From assembly GCA_946499275.1 (NCBI GenBank), contig CAMMRL010000002.1:17654-81653 (forward strand): 64,000 bases of DNA. The letters are read 5' to 3'. Positions within the stretch are counted from its first letter, which is position 1. Each line of letters opens with the position of its first letter. Position numbers and translations under genes: made by a program. The stretch comes from an uncultured Clostridia bacterium (GTDB lineage: Bacteria; Bacillota; Clostridia; Oscillospirales; Acutalibacteraceae). Below are positions 53,087 to 62,202 of this stretch, in pieces. The notes under the pieces are model-generated. The model was given only the letters and a program-made list of their open reading frames with translations. It was not told the DNA's origin and did no database searches.

Positions 53087-54445
53087 CTACTGAAAGCCCC
53101 GGAAAAAGGACTCTTCATCCGCAGACTGATGCTTAGTACCAAAAAATCGTAGGTAGCGGTCTATCCGTTTCATCAGCCTTTTAGGCATCCAGGGCGTATT
53201 GACTTTATCGTAGGTAAAATTCGCCCATCCTTCTAACGAATCTGGAAAGACCATTCCCGCCTGCCGAGCCACTTCGTAAAGCGGCGTACCAAGATAGGGG
53301 GAAAACACAAACAATAGAATTTCACTGTTTTTATCAATATTCCGGATTTGCTCAATGAGCTCTATTGTGCGAACGGTATCCTGTTCCGGGTTCCATGGAA
53401 ACCCCACCATAAATGAGAAAGAGGACATCAGGCCGTATCCTTTACACCGGCGCGCGGTTTCCAGAATCTGTTCGTTGGTATGCGCCTTGTGGATTTTTTT
53501 AAGCACCTCTTCATCGCCGGATTCGCCGCCCACGATCACACGGAACAGCCCGCCTCGTCTCAAGCGCTCAATGGACTGCGGCGAGAAGCGTACAAACTGC
53601 TGGGCTACCACTGTTCCGTCCCACGCGACGGCCCCGCCGTTCTCAGCTAAACCCTCCGCGAACCGTTCGGCACGGCATGTGTCAAGGAAGAAATTGTTGT
53701 CGAAAAAATGGATTGCATCAATCCCGTACACGTCCCGGAGCCGAACGATGTCCTGTATAACGGTATCCGCAGGCAACCCGTGCCAGCGTTGTCTGTAGAC
53801 AGCGCCAATGGAACAAAAATCGCATTGGAAGGGACATCCGCGGCTGGATTCATACCCCACTACCCGGCGGTGGCCCCACTGCGGGTGAATATACCGTTCC
53901 AGGTCGACGCAACCGTATCCATCCACCGGGGTACCGGTCACAGGATAGCAGGAAACCTCCAAACGCGGATTAACCACGACCCCTTCTTCGGTATCTTTAT
54001 AAAGGACGTTGGGCACCTCTTTAAAGGACCGCCGATCAAGCGCTCTTTTCGCAAGCTGCGGTAGAATTTCTTCTCCTTGCCCGACGACAACCACATCAAC
54101 CAAAGGATGGCGGAGGGTTTCCATCGGCATCAATGTAGGATGCCACCCGCCCCATACGATAGGGATGTGCGGGGCAAAACGGCGGATAGAACGAGCAAAA
54201 CGAAGGCCGTTGACCAACTGGTAACTCGTGATGGCGCTGATTCCCGCCAGTACAGCTCCCTCCAGCCGTTTCTCTATTTCCTCTTCTGTGTATCGATGCA
54301 GCCGCTCGTCCAGGATCTCCACATCGAAAGAAGCCGCACGCAGCGGCGCTGCCAGGGCTACTAGGGATAACGGCAGGGCGGTATACAATGTGGGAGATTC
54401 CTCCCCGTTTGTCAGGGCGGGATAGAACAATACCACCCGGTTCAT
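53087..54445 (-). CDS. B12-binding radical SAM protein
   Basis: 452 residues. An N-terminal cobalamin domain (FYPALTNGEESP ... VWGGWHPTLMPMETL ... VVVVGQGEEILPQL) precedes the radical SAM core with SRGCPFQCDFCS (Cys204, 208, 211). HFFDNNFFLD, VGGESGDEEVLKKIHKAH and FMVGFPWNPEQD are core blocks. HPTLMP and GQGE are typical of B12 radical SAM methylase/BchE-like proteins. The ATG at 54445 overlaps the hydrolase gene. Confidence 0.88.
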   Translation of the reverse strand: MNRVVLFYPALTNGEESPTLYTALPLSLVALAAPLRAASFDVEILDERLHRYTEEEIEKRLEGAVLAGISAITSYQLVNGLRFARSIRRFAPHIPIVWGGWHPTLMPMETLRHPLVDVVVVGQGEEILPQLAKRALDRRSFKEVPNVLYKDTEEGVVVNPRLEVSCYPVTGTPVDGYGCVDLERYIHPQWGHRRVVGYESSRGCPFQCDFCSIGAVYRQRWHGLPADTVIQDIVRLRDVYGIDAIHFFDNNFFLDTCRAERFAEGLAENGGAVAWDGTVVAQQFVRFSPQSIERLRRGGLFRVIVGGESGDEEVLKKIHKAHTNEQILETARRCKGYGLMSSFSFMVGFPWNPEQDTVRTIELIEQIRNIDKNSEILLFVFSPYLGTPLYEVARQAGMVFPDSLEGWANFTYDKVNTPWMPKRLMKRIDRYLRFFGTKHQSADEESFFRGFQ

Positions 54446-55938
54446 AGCGACTCCTCCTCCAACAGCAGGGATACTGCACGTTGAATTGTCCGGCCCATTT
54501 CTTCAAAATCCACGGGATTTCCCAATACCGAAGACTGGACATGCAAAATATCGCTGAGAACTGTAAGCCATTGCGCGACGGAATAGAGCGTACCCATATC
54601 GGGATTTAGGCCGGTATCTTCCCGTATCATCCGGATAAACTGCTCGGCATATTCCCTGTAAACAGCGGCTAAGCGCTCCTGAATATAGGTATCGCCGTCC
54701 TTGGCCTTTTTCCAGAGGTCAATATAGGCGTCCAGCGCGCGGGGGTGTTGTTCACTCCCCCGTATGTAGGCGTTTGTCAGGTAGGAAAGGCGCGCTGTCC
54801 TGCCATGGATATGCAGCAAGCCTTTCCGGATTTCCGCAATCCAACGTTCCCCCGCATACTGTATGGCGTCTAGCCAAAGTTCCGGCTCTCCCTTAGGATA
54901 GAGGGCGCGCAGCCGGTCGCTGGACAAACCCGTAGCGCTAGAAAAGGATTGCATATTTTCTTTTTCTATGCCGTACAATTCCAACTTGAGGAAAGCCGCG
55001 CGGGCAAGATGCCTTTTTGAACCAGACAAAGCGGGCGGTTGGATTGTATGGCCCGTCATCCAAGTATCAAAAAAACGGATTAATAGCCGGCCGTATTCCT
55101 CGCCCATTACCACCCGGTTAGTCATGTGATGGGCCCGGGGCTGCCGGACAAATCGGCTGTTTGCTGATCGAACCAATTGATACGCCTTGTATGCGTTTTC
55201 GATAGGGATGGTATGATCCTTTTCCCCATGGATAAACAGAACCGGCAGCCCTTTCAATTGTTTCAGCCGCTTTTTTGTCCTATAGCTCATTGGATAAAAC
55301 CCGATGAAAAACAGATAAGTAACAAGAAAACATATCCGGACAATCCGTTTTTGTATTTTTCGGTTGTTTAAAATATAAAGAAAATATTTCCGCACATAAA
55401 TTAAGGGACCGCTGTCCATAACAACGGCTTTCATCTGAGGGATCTGCCGGGCCGCGCCGAGTATCAGGGACGCCCCCATAGAAAAGCCGATTCCGCCGTA
55501 GGGGCCGGAAACCCCCTGTGCTTTTAACGCTTCGATGAACCGCTTTAAGTCGCCGTCCAAGGTGTAGCGGCTACTTTTTCTTCCGTCGCTCTGCCCATGA
55601 TTGGGATAATCGAACGCCGCCACCATATACCCGGCACTAAGCAGCGGCGCGATATATGGATAAATGGTATATTTGCTGCCGCCTAAATAATGGCAAGCAA
55701 TAATCGTCCCTTTCGGTTCGCTATTCGGATAATACTTCACGGCGGACAACCGCAATCCACGCGATAAGAAAACGAATTCCTCGGTCCGAAATTCCTTTTC
55801 CATTCCTATCCCTTTCGCATTCCGCGGAGGGTGACCCAGTTTATGGACTTCCCGAAGCCCTTCCTTTACGCCGGGCAAGCTGTACCCCACGAGCGCAGAT
55901 ATCGCCAGTATCAGAATTATCAGAACCCCTATCAGCAT
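54442..55938 (-). CDS. Membrane-anchored alpha/beta hydrolase with possible TetR-like C-terminal domain
   Basis: 498 residues. One N-terminal hydrophobic helix (3-25), then an alpha/beta hydrolase: IACHYLGGSKYTIYPY (oxyanion region), nucleophile in GGIGFSMGASLILG, acid in IHGEKDHTIP and His in PRAHHMTNR. From about residue 300 a helical part begins KRHLARAAFLKLELYGIEKEN and TGLSSDRLRALYP, which looks like a TetR N-terminal HTH (R..A..L....G... and L...YP.GE). The resemblance is by eye. The hydrolase could release or remodel the acyl product. The ATG at 55938 follows GGAGGAG and overlaps the GGDEF-NHL gene by 7 bp. Confidence 0.8.
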   Translation of the reverse strand: MLIGVLIILILAISALVGYSLPGVKEGLREVHKLGHPPRNAKGIGMEKEFRTEEFVFLSRGLRLSAVKYYPNSEPKGTIIACHYLGGSKYTIYPYIAPLLSAGYMVAAFDYPNHGQSDGRKSSRYTLDGDLKRFIEALKAQGVSGPYGGIGFSMGASLILGAARQIPQMKAVVMDSGPLIYVRKYFLYILNNRKIQKRIVRICFLVTYLFFIGFYPMSYRTKKRLKQLKGLPVLFIHGEKDHTIPIENAYKAYQLVRSANSRFVRQPRAHHMTNRVVMGEEYGRLLIRFFDTWMTGHTIQPPALSGSKRHLARAAFLKLELYGIEKENMQSFSSATGLSSDRLRALYPKGEPELWLDAIQYAGERWIAEIRKGLLHIHGRTARLSYLTNAYIRGSEQHPRALDAYIDLWKKAKDGDTYIQERLAAVYREYAEQFIRMIREDTGLNPDMGTLYSVAQWLTVLSDILHVQSSVLGNPVDFEEMGRTIQRAVSLLLEEESL

Positions 55939-57467
55939 ACCGGTCTCCTCCAAAAAAGTTCCCGAAGCGCATTGTTTCCGTAGTCGGCTACATAAAGCCG
56001 GTTGTCTTGATACGCCAGCCCGGCCGGTATGTTGAATCGGGCGGCCAACAGGAAATCACGGGTATCGACATACCCGGGTTCCGGGTTCCCGGCTACGGTA
56101 CGAATGCTTCCATCCTGCAGGTCTACCAAGCGGATGCAATGGTTTCCCGCGTCGGCTATAAACAAAAAGCGGTCGGCGTCAATGGTCACCCAATAAGGAG
56201 AATCGAGCTGCGCCTGGACTGCCGGGCCGCTGTCGCCGGAATAGCCGGGTTCTCCCGTTCCACATAATGTAGAGATGCTTCCGGATGGAAGGTCCACCCA
56301 CCGGATGCTGTGGTTCCCGCAATCCGCAATGAAAAGCCATCGCCCATTGGGGGTAACGCACAGGCCGTATGGTCTATCGAGCTGTGCCTGAATTGCCGGA
56401 CCACCGTCACCTTCTGGGCCATAGCTGCCATTTCCGGCAACGGTAGAAACGGTCCCGTCCGGCGCTATACGGCGGATAACATTATTTCCGTAATCGTTTG
56501 TATAAAGATACCCGTTGTCATCCACCGCTACGCCGCCGGGACGGCTGAACCGTACCGGTCCGGCACCATCGTCGCCGGAATAACCTTCCTCCCCATCGCC
56601 GGCAAGCGTGCGGACAGTTCCCTTCTCCAGCAAGCGGATACAATGGTTGCCGGTGTCCGCGACATACACCCGTCCGGTTGGACGGTGTACAGCCACGCCG
56701 CTTGGTTTGCTAAACCGAGCCAGCAATGGGTTGTCTCCATCGCCGGAATAACCGCCATGTCCGGTTCCAGCCAAAGTATATACCCGTTCCCGCTCGATGT
56801 ACTTAATCTGGTGATTGGAACGGTCAACAAACAAAAGCCTTCCCTGCCCGTCCAAGTCGACCCCGTACGGTTCCGCAATCGAAGCGGTGTAAGCCAATAC
56901 ACCGTCCTCGCAGCGTCCCCGAAGGCTGTAACCTACGAGAGTGCGACAGCAACCCTCCTGAAAAATACGCACCGGTTTGTCCTGTGCGGTTTCCACACGG
57001 TTGCGCCCCTTCTTTTTTGCCGTGAGCAGCGCCGTCTCCGCTGCTTTCAGCAAAAGGAAACGGCTGTCCAAACACGCGGACCGTGCCACAACTCCGAAAC
57101 TTGCGCGAATCGGTACCCGCTCATATCCCACGGTCGGAATCCAGCGCGCTTGGCGGAAACGCCGACGGCAGGTTTCGGCAATCCGGGCCGCTTCTTCCAG
57201 TCTCGCCCCTTCCGCGAGAAGCAGAAACTCGTCGCTTTCTCTGCGCGCCGCTTGAATCCGCTCGTCCCGGCCCAGCATTTCTGCAATCCCCTGCATCACC
57301 GCGTCGCCTACAGACTGACCCAAGCGTCGGTCGAGGTTGTGAAAAAAGTCCAGGTCAAACAGGATAATGGAGAAAGAGGAGCCGTCGGCGATCAGTGCGT
57401 CTATCCGGCGGCAAAGGTAATCGTAGGAATACAGCGCCCGGCCGTCACGATTTTCCAACGCGTTCAC
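55932..57467 (-). CDS. Degenerate GGDEF domain-NHL beta-propeller fusion
   Basis: 511 residues. The N-terminal domain (1-165) is clearly GGDEF-type (FDLDFFHNLDRRLGQSVGD, ASFGVVA), but the signature reads RRESDEF at 75-81, so it should not make cyclic di-GMP; binding is possible. An NHL propeller (about 190-505) follows with loops GHGGYSGDGD, GEEGYSGDDG and NGSYGPEGDGG and blades like RVYVADTGNHCIRL. Paralogue of the protein at 51508. The GTG at 57467 overlaps the FabG stop by 4 bp (GTGA). Confidence 0.85.
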   Translation of the reverse strand: MNALENRDGRALYSYDYLCRRIDALIADGSSFSIILFDLDFFHNLDRRLGQSVGDAVMQGIAEMLGRDERIQAARRESDEFLLLAEGARLEEAARIAETCRRRFRQARWIPTVGYERVPIRASFGVVARSACLDSRFLLLKAAETALLTAKKKGRNRVETAQDKPVRIFQEGCCRTLVGYSLRGRCEDGVLAYTASIAEPYGVDLDGQGRLLFVDRSNHQIKYIERERVYTLAGTGHGGYSGDGDNPLLARFSKPSGVAVHRPTGRVYVADTGNHCIRLLEKGTVRTLAGDGEEGYSGDDGAGPVRFSRPGGVAVDDNGYLYTNDYGNNVIRRIAPDGTVSTVAGNGSYGPEGDGGPAIQAQLDRPYGLCVTPNGRWLFIADCGNHSIRWVDLPSGSISTLCGTGEPGYSGDSGPAVQAQLDSPYWVTIDADRFLFIADAGNHCIRLVDLQDGSIRTVAGNPEPGYVDTRDFLLAARFNIPAGLAYQDNRLYVADYGNNALRELFWRRPVC

Positions 57468-58213
57468 AGCCCCATCCCGCCGTCCAGAGAGAGGACTTGT
57501 CCGGTCAGATAACTCGGGGACATCTGGTCGTCTAACAAAAAGCAGACGAGCATCGCCACCTCTTCAGGAGAACACAACCGTTTAGCCGGGATATTGCTGA
57601 GCAGGCGTTCCAGGTACTCCTCCGACAGCCCTTTGAGCATTTCCGTCTCCACGGGCCCGGGAGCGACGGCGTTTACCGTGATACCAAAAGAAGCGGTCTC
57701 TTTCGCAAGCGCTTTGGTAAAGCCGTGTAACCCTGCTTTTGCCGCGGAGTAGTTGGTCTGTCCGGATAATCCGCTGATCCCGCTGATGGAACCGATGTTG
57801 ACGATCCTTCCTTTTTTGGCTTTGAGCATGTAAGGGATTACCGCTTTAGTCATGCGGTATACACCGGTCAGGTCGACGTCGATAACTTTATCCCATTCGT
57901 CGTCGTCCATATATAGCAGCGTCCGGTCCATTCGTATGCCGGCGCTATTCACCAGGCCGTCGACGGTTCCGTGCTGTACGGCAACCGACCGGACGAAAGT
58001 CTTGACTTCTTCTCCATTTCCGGAATCGACTTTATAAGCCGTAGCGCTTCCGGACAGCCCCCAGGCCAATTCTTCCGTCCTATGAGCGGATGCGTCCTCT
58101 TTTTGATAAGTAAACGCCACGTTCGCTCCTTGGCGCGCCAGTTCCAGGACGATCGCCCGCCCGATTCCTCGGGATCCCCCGGTTACCAGGACGGTATGTT
58201 TTTTAAGGCTCAT
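57464..58213 (-). CDS. fabG: 3-oxoacyl-ACP reductase (FabG, SDR family)
   Basis: 249 residues. NADPH-binding TGGSRGIGRAI, NSAG and the catalytic Ser-Tyr-Lys (NIGSISGISG, NYSAAKAG) are intact, with the typical ending LTGQVLSLDGGMGL. Reduces the 3-keto group after FabF condensation. The ATG at 58213 follows GAAGGAGTGAACG. Confidence 0.93.
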   Translation of the reverse strand: MSLKKHTVLVTGGSRGIGRAIVLELARQGANVAFTYQKEDASAHRTEELAWGLSGSATAYKVDSGNGEEVKTFVRSVAVQHGTVDGLVNSAGIRMDRTLLYMDDDEWDKVIDVDLTGVYRMTKAVIPYMLKAKKGRIVNIGSISGISGLSGQTNYSAAKAGLHGFTKALAKETASFGITVNAVAPGPVETEMLKGLSEEYLERLLSNIPAKRLCSPEEVAMLVCFLLDDQMSPSYLTGQVLSLDGGMGL

Positions 58214-58217
58214 ACGT

Positions 58218-58979
58218 TCACTCCTTCTTCGTGTTCTTCCTCTCTATTTCGCAGGCATCATCCATAGTATGCCGACAGGCATCGCGCAGTCTCCGGATCA
58301 TTTCTTTGGAACAGAGCACCCGTGCTAGGCTCCCATACGGAAAACGGAGTCGTACGGGCCGGTTTAGTATACGCTTGGTCTGGTACAAAGAAACGACCGA
58401 ACGGGAAGACAGCTCGGATGCAAAAAAGTGTACCGTATCCGACAGTGCGTCCCGATCCACCAACCGGTGGAGCATGCCGTTCGCCAACGCATCGCCTGCC
58501 TGCAACCTGTCCATAGACAGGCACAACTTGCGGGCATTTTCTAACCCCACGCTATCCCTAAGAAGCAAAAGCCCGCCGTCTGCCAAGAGACCGCCGTATT
58601 TCGGGTCGGGAAGCCAGAACCAGCAATCCTGATTTCCTATGCGAAAATCACAGGCCAAGGCTATGGAAGCGGCAGAACCGATGACACCCCCGTTCAACTC
58701 CGCAACATATAGCTTTTTGGAACGCCGTATAGCACGTACTATATGGTAAACAAGCCTTTCTGCCTGATAGATATGTAGAACGGTATGCCATCGCCCGGTA
58801 TGGAGCAACCCGCTTAAATCCAAACCGGAGGAAAACAAGTACGGATTGCCGCTTTGCAGATGGACAACGCGAATTCCCGGGGTTCTTTCCACTTTTTTGA
58901 TCCGCCGGTATAAGCTGCGCAACGCGGGGATATTCAGTGCGTTAGCAGGTGGGAAATCAAGCACAAGTATCTCAACCAA
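58218..58979 (-). CDS. Crotonase-fold enoyl-CoA hydratase/isomerase-like protein with altered active site
   Basis: 253 residues. FSSGLDLSGL gives one half of the oxyanion hole; the second is ELNGGVIGSAASIALACDF. The two catalytic glutamates of hydratases are replaced: Ser105 where Glu144 of rat ECH stands, and Asp125 for Glu164. Isomerase, hydrolase, decarboxylase or non-catalytic roles remain possible. The TTG at 58979 lies nine bases after GGGGAG, overlapping the stop of the dehydratase-like gene. Confidence 0.82.
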   Translation of the reverse strand: MVEILVLDFPPANALNIPALRSLYRRIKKVERTPGIRVVHLQSGNPYLFSSGLDLSGLLHTGRWHTVLHIYQAERLVYHIVRAIRRSKKLYVAELNGGVIGSAASIALACDFRIGNQDCWFWLPDPKYGGLLADGGLLLLRDSVGLENARKLCLSMDRLQAGDALANGMLHRLVDRDALSDTVHFFASELSSRSVVSLYQTKRILNRPVRLRFPYGSLARVLCSKEMIRRLRDACRHTMDDACEIERKNTKKE

Positions 58980-60171
58980 ATTCAGCGTCTCCCCTCCCCC
59001 GGCGGCTTTTCAGAGAATCTTTTATCACCGTCAAGCATTCGTCCAAAAGCGGTTTATCGTTGTCATGTTTCCGAACCACATCGGCCGTAACCGTGTGGAA
59101 AGCAATCCCTTCTTTTTCCAACGCGGTATGAAATAAAGAAACGGCGGGCGGTAGGAAGGAACAACGGCGTTGCAGCATATCGATAACCAGATCCACCTTC
59201 AGCCGCGCCGCGATTGCAACCAGCCTGTCTCTCCGAACTTTGGCGTCGTAGAATACCGAAGCACATAGCCGTTCTGCCATCTGCGAATAGAACAGCACAC
59301 GCATATCGCCCGCCAATTGTGCGGTAGGAGGACAATCGGGATGGTCGAACATCCACATTTCCTCCCATACAAAACGCACCGGCAGCTTCGCTTCGATTTT
59401 AGAAAGGAGGTTGTTATCGTACAGTGGGATTAGGCCCATCCAGAGGATACGGAACTCGTTGCGTTCCTGCCAGTCCACTGCTTTTCGAGTAAGCGAATGA
59501 TATAACGTTTGCAAAACCGCAAGGGCTTTTTTACTTCCAAAATCATTTTCAACGGTAAAAAGCTTCAGCATTTCTCCGCTGTCGGCAATCCCCGGATGGC
59601 GAAGTCGGAGCGCGTCAATCCGTCGTTTATAATCCTTCGCCTGGTTATACAGGCGGCTAACCTCTCCTTCGCTCCGTTTCCGTGGAAACCGGCTTTCCAG
59701 CAGGTCGGCTGCCGCCATAAGGTCGTGCTTCAAAAATTGCTTTCGAATATGGTGGATCGGGATTCTCCAGCGTTCATGCAGACGTTCCATCATCCCTGCC
59801 GCATCACCGCAAGGAAAATCCACACTAAAAAGGTAACGCGGCATTGGCAGCATTCCTTGTTCCATCAAGTAGGCAAACGCCCGCTGGTACGAACAGGTCG
59901 TCGGGGACAAAAAGGAACTCAGCCCTTCCAGCAGCCCAGTGCTTACAACCAGCCCTACTATCCGCTCGATATAAAGCGCTTCCACATCATAGAGTTGCAA
60001 CAGTTCCGGAGGAAAATAGTAGGTGCACAGCAGATACGGAGCCCCTTCCCGGATACGTTGGAGCGTTTCCTGTTGCCCGGCGATATACTGCGCCAAAGGT
60101 TCTTGCCCTTTGCTCTTCAGTAACCGCATGGTTAAGTCTAGGCGATGCAGTAAGTTATCCATGATCGGCAA
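58972..60171 (-). CDS. 2-hydroxyacyl-CoA dehydratase-family subunit (HgdB/BcrB-like)
   Basis: About 399 residues. Family features are YLLCTYYFPPELLQLYDVEALY, SPTTCSYQRAFAYLME, RYLFSVDFPCGDAAGMM, DMLQRRCSFLPPAVSLF and a C-terminal helix KPLLDECLTVIKDSL. Cysteines in LCTYY, TTCS, FPCG and RRCSF could hold a [4Fe-4S] cluster. Either TTG 60171 or ATG 60162 starts it; both follow GGGGTGG and overlap the activator gene. One of three such subunits here; which two pair is not clear. Confidence 0.83.
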   Translation of the reverse strand: MPIMDNLLHRLDLTMRLLKSKGQEPLAQYIAGQQETLQRIREGAPYLLCTYYFPPELLQLYDVEALYIERIVGLVVSTGLLEGLSSFLSPTTCSYQRAFAYLMEQGMLPMPRYLFSVDFPCGDAAGMMERLHERWRIPIHHIRKQFLKHDLMAAADLLESRFPRKRSEGEVSRLYNQAKDYKRRIDALRLRHPGIADSGEMLKLFTVENDFGSKKALAVLQTLYHSLTRKAVDWQERNEFRILWMGLIPLYDNNLLSKIEAKLPVRFVWEEMWMFDHPDCPPTAQLAGDMRVLFYSQMAERLCASVFYDAKVRRDRLVAIAARLKVDLVIDMLQRRCSFLPPAVSLFHTALEKEGIAFHTVTADVVRKHDNDKPLLDECLTVIKDSLKSRRGRGDAEFG

Positions 60172-60922
60172 TCCACCCCATCAACGCAGCTCCAAGCGCA
60201 CCTGTGATCTGTGGTTCGAAGGGAACCTGCAGCCCGGGGAATTTCTTTTCCAGGCACTGGCGGATTCCGTCGCTTTTGGCGACGCCGCCCGTCAACACGA
60301 CGTTTCCTGGGAATCCGGCCGCCATCGACGCGACCCGGTCTGCCACTGCTTGCTGCAGCCCGGCAACCAAATTTTCCGGCGTTATCCCTTTGGCAATGCC
60401 GGAAATCACTTCCGATTCCGCAAAAACTGTACAAGTGCTGCTAATCGGGTATGGGGAGGTCGCCTGTAGGCCGCAACGCGAAAATGTTTCGATGTCCATC
60501 TGGAGTACGCGCGCCATCACTTCAAGAAAGCGACCGGTACCGGCGGCACATTTATCGTTCATAATAAAATCATCAACCCCGCCATCTCTGGAAAGGGATA
60601 TAGCTTTACAGTCTTGCCCCCCAATATCAATCACCGTCTCCGCTTCCGGATAAAGGTACTGTACGCCGTAGGCATGGCAGGTAACTTCCGTAAAGCTATT
60701 CTGCGCACTCCGAATATTGCGCCGTCCATATCCGGTGCTGATAATCGTATGTGTATCTTTCATAGAAAGGCAATTCTCTTTACAGATGTCCTTCATAAGC
60801 TGTTCCGCGGTATCTACCGGACGACATCCGCTTTCGGCTATGCGGTAATCCACGACCTCTTTTTCATCGTTCAGCAGGACAACATTGATCGACGTTGAAC
60901 CACTGTCAATCCCCCAATACAT
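60155..60922 (-). CDS. ATP-dependent activator of 2-hydroxyacyl-CoA dehydratase (BadF/BadG/HgdC family)
   Basis: 255 residues. Hydrolyses ATP to push one low-potential electron into the partner dehydratase or reductase. GIDSGSTSINVVLL and VIDIGGQDCKAISL are the ATPase phosphate motifs. The bridging [4Fe-4S] cysteines are in MNDKCAAGTGRFLEV and SSTCTVFAESEV. VLTGGVAKSDGIRQCLE and GALGAALMG complete the fold. It is extremely typical, so an active, oxygen-sensitive electron pump is expected. The ATG at 60922 follows AAAGGAGAGAGCT. Confidence 0.94.
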   Translation of the reverse strand: MYWGIDSGSTSINVVLLNDEKEVVDYRIAESGCRPVDTAEQLMKDICKENCLSMKDTHTIISTGYGRRNIRSAQNSFTEVTCHAYGVQYLYPEAETVIDIGGQDCKAISLSRDGGVDDFIMNDKCAAGTGRFLEVMARVLQMDIETFSRCGLQATSPYPISSTCTVFAESEVISGIAKGITPENLVAGLQQAVADRVASMAAGFPGNVVLTGGVAKSDGIRQCLEKKFPGLQVPFEPQITGALGAALMGWIADHG

Positions 60923-62186
60923 AGCTCTCTCCTTTACGACCTTTAGCGTGAAGATCCATACTCTCCCGAAACGCCTCCATTCGCAGCTTTACCTGTTCGC
61001 TGGAAAATCCGCGGGGATCAATACAGTCGCCGGGAAGTTCCAGAAAAGAAATCTTCCCTTGTTCGGCAATCAGCCGTAACTCCCAGGATGCGCCGGGGAT
61101 CGCCCGACAGCCCTGGTGCATGAATAGGACAACCCCGTCGATCCGGTACTCTTCAATGATCCGGCGGTATAAGTCCATACGCTGCCTGCTGTCCGTCAAG
61201 TAAAAATGGGACAGTACTTTTTGGGCCAACCCCATCAAGGGGGCGTCCTCGTCCAATTCCGGCCAATAAACGTGGCCGATAATATCAAAAGTGATCAAGC
61301 AGCCCAGCGCCTTTTCAAAATACCGCATTACCTCTCCGGCGTACAATGGGGCGAAATGGACCCACAGGATACGGCGGGGCGGCCTATCCGTAACCGGCCG
61401 CGCGGAGGGCTGACTGCTCCGCTCCTTCAGTTGCCGGTAATAGGCTTCCGCCGCCCTCTCTCCTTTTGACGAACCGGACAAAAAGAACAAACCAAACAGA
61501 TTCCGAAGCGCCTGATTGCCGTAAAAGAGCACCGGGCCTTTGCGCAGTTCGTTTACCGCCCTCTGCCAACACCGGCTGTGGTTAGAATAACGTACGGCGT
61601 TGGCCAACGCTTTAGAATACAGTGTTTTTCCCGTATGGTTTTCCAAAAATTTTGTCAGATTCCGCAGTTGCCCTTCGACAAACCGTACGGCGCTTTCCCC
61701 TTGCTGCTGATAGGGAACGTCAAGAAGGTATACCGGCGTTTGGAAGCGCTGGCGGAAGTACTGGAGCAGGCCGTTTCCACCATCGCAGATATGGGAGGAA
61801 AACACCGCTAAACGGGGTGGCGGAATATCGCCGCATTCCATAGCCCCAATGACCGCCTTGTGATAGGAACAGAGACCGACGTGAAATCCCCTCTCCTGCG
61901 CAATACGGATATACTCCTCCGATAAGCGGAGAGAAGACATCCATCCCGCGGTCATTTCCGTATGGACAGGTACAAGCCCGTAAGCGTAAAACAGCTCGGT
62001 CGGCATCACCATATTGGTCCAAACAACCTGTTCTGGCGAATCCCAAAGCGTTTTCGTGTATAACCGGATCTGCCAATCTACCAATATACGGGCGGCTTCC
62101 AATTCCAGGTCCTTCGCCGTTTTTTCCGCCAACAGCATTCGATGGACCAGGCGGCTTTCCTCTGCTGAATAGTGATTTTCCTCCAT
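60906..62186 (-). CDS. 2-hydroxyacyl-CoA dehydratase-family subunit (HgdA/HgdB-like)
   Basis: 426 residues. VVWTNMVMPTELFYAYGLVPVHTE, FSSHICDGGNGLLQYFRQRFQTPVY, MHQGCRAIPGASWELRL and LPGDCIDPRGFSSEQVKLRMEAF follow the family closely, including the C-terminal (D)CxDPR...Q...R.EAF block. Cysteines for a [4Fe-4S] cluster are in HICDG, HQGC and GDCID. The ATG at 62186 follows GGGGGAGGAGAAC; the frame extends 38 codons upstream into the neighbouring gene. Confidence 0.9.
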   Translation of the reverse strand: MEENHYSAEESRLVHRMLLAEKTAKDLELEAARILVDWQIRLYTKTLWDSPEQVVWTNMVMPTELFYAYGLVPVHTEMTAGWMSSLRLSEEYIRIAQERGFHVGLCSYHKAVIGAMECGDIPPPRLAVFSSHICDGGNGLLQYFRQRFQTPVYLLDVPYQQQGESAVRFVEGQLRNLTKFLENHTGKTLYSKALANAVRYSNHSRCWQRAVNELRKGPVLFYGNQALRNLFGLFFLSGSSKGERAAEAYYRQLKERSSQPSARPVTDRPPRRILWVHFAPLYAGEVMRYFEKALGCLITFDIIGHVYWPELDEDAPLMGLAQKVLSHFYLTDSRQRMDLYRRIIEEYRIDGVVLFMHQGCRAIPGASWELRLIAEQGKISFLELPGDCIDPRGFSSEQVKLRMEAFRESMDLHAKGRKGESYVLGD

Positions 62187-62202
62187 GTTCTCCTCCCCCT
62201 CC

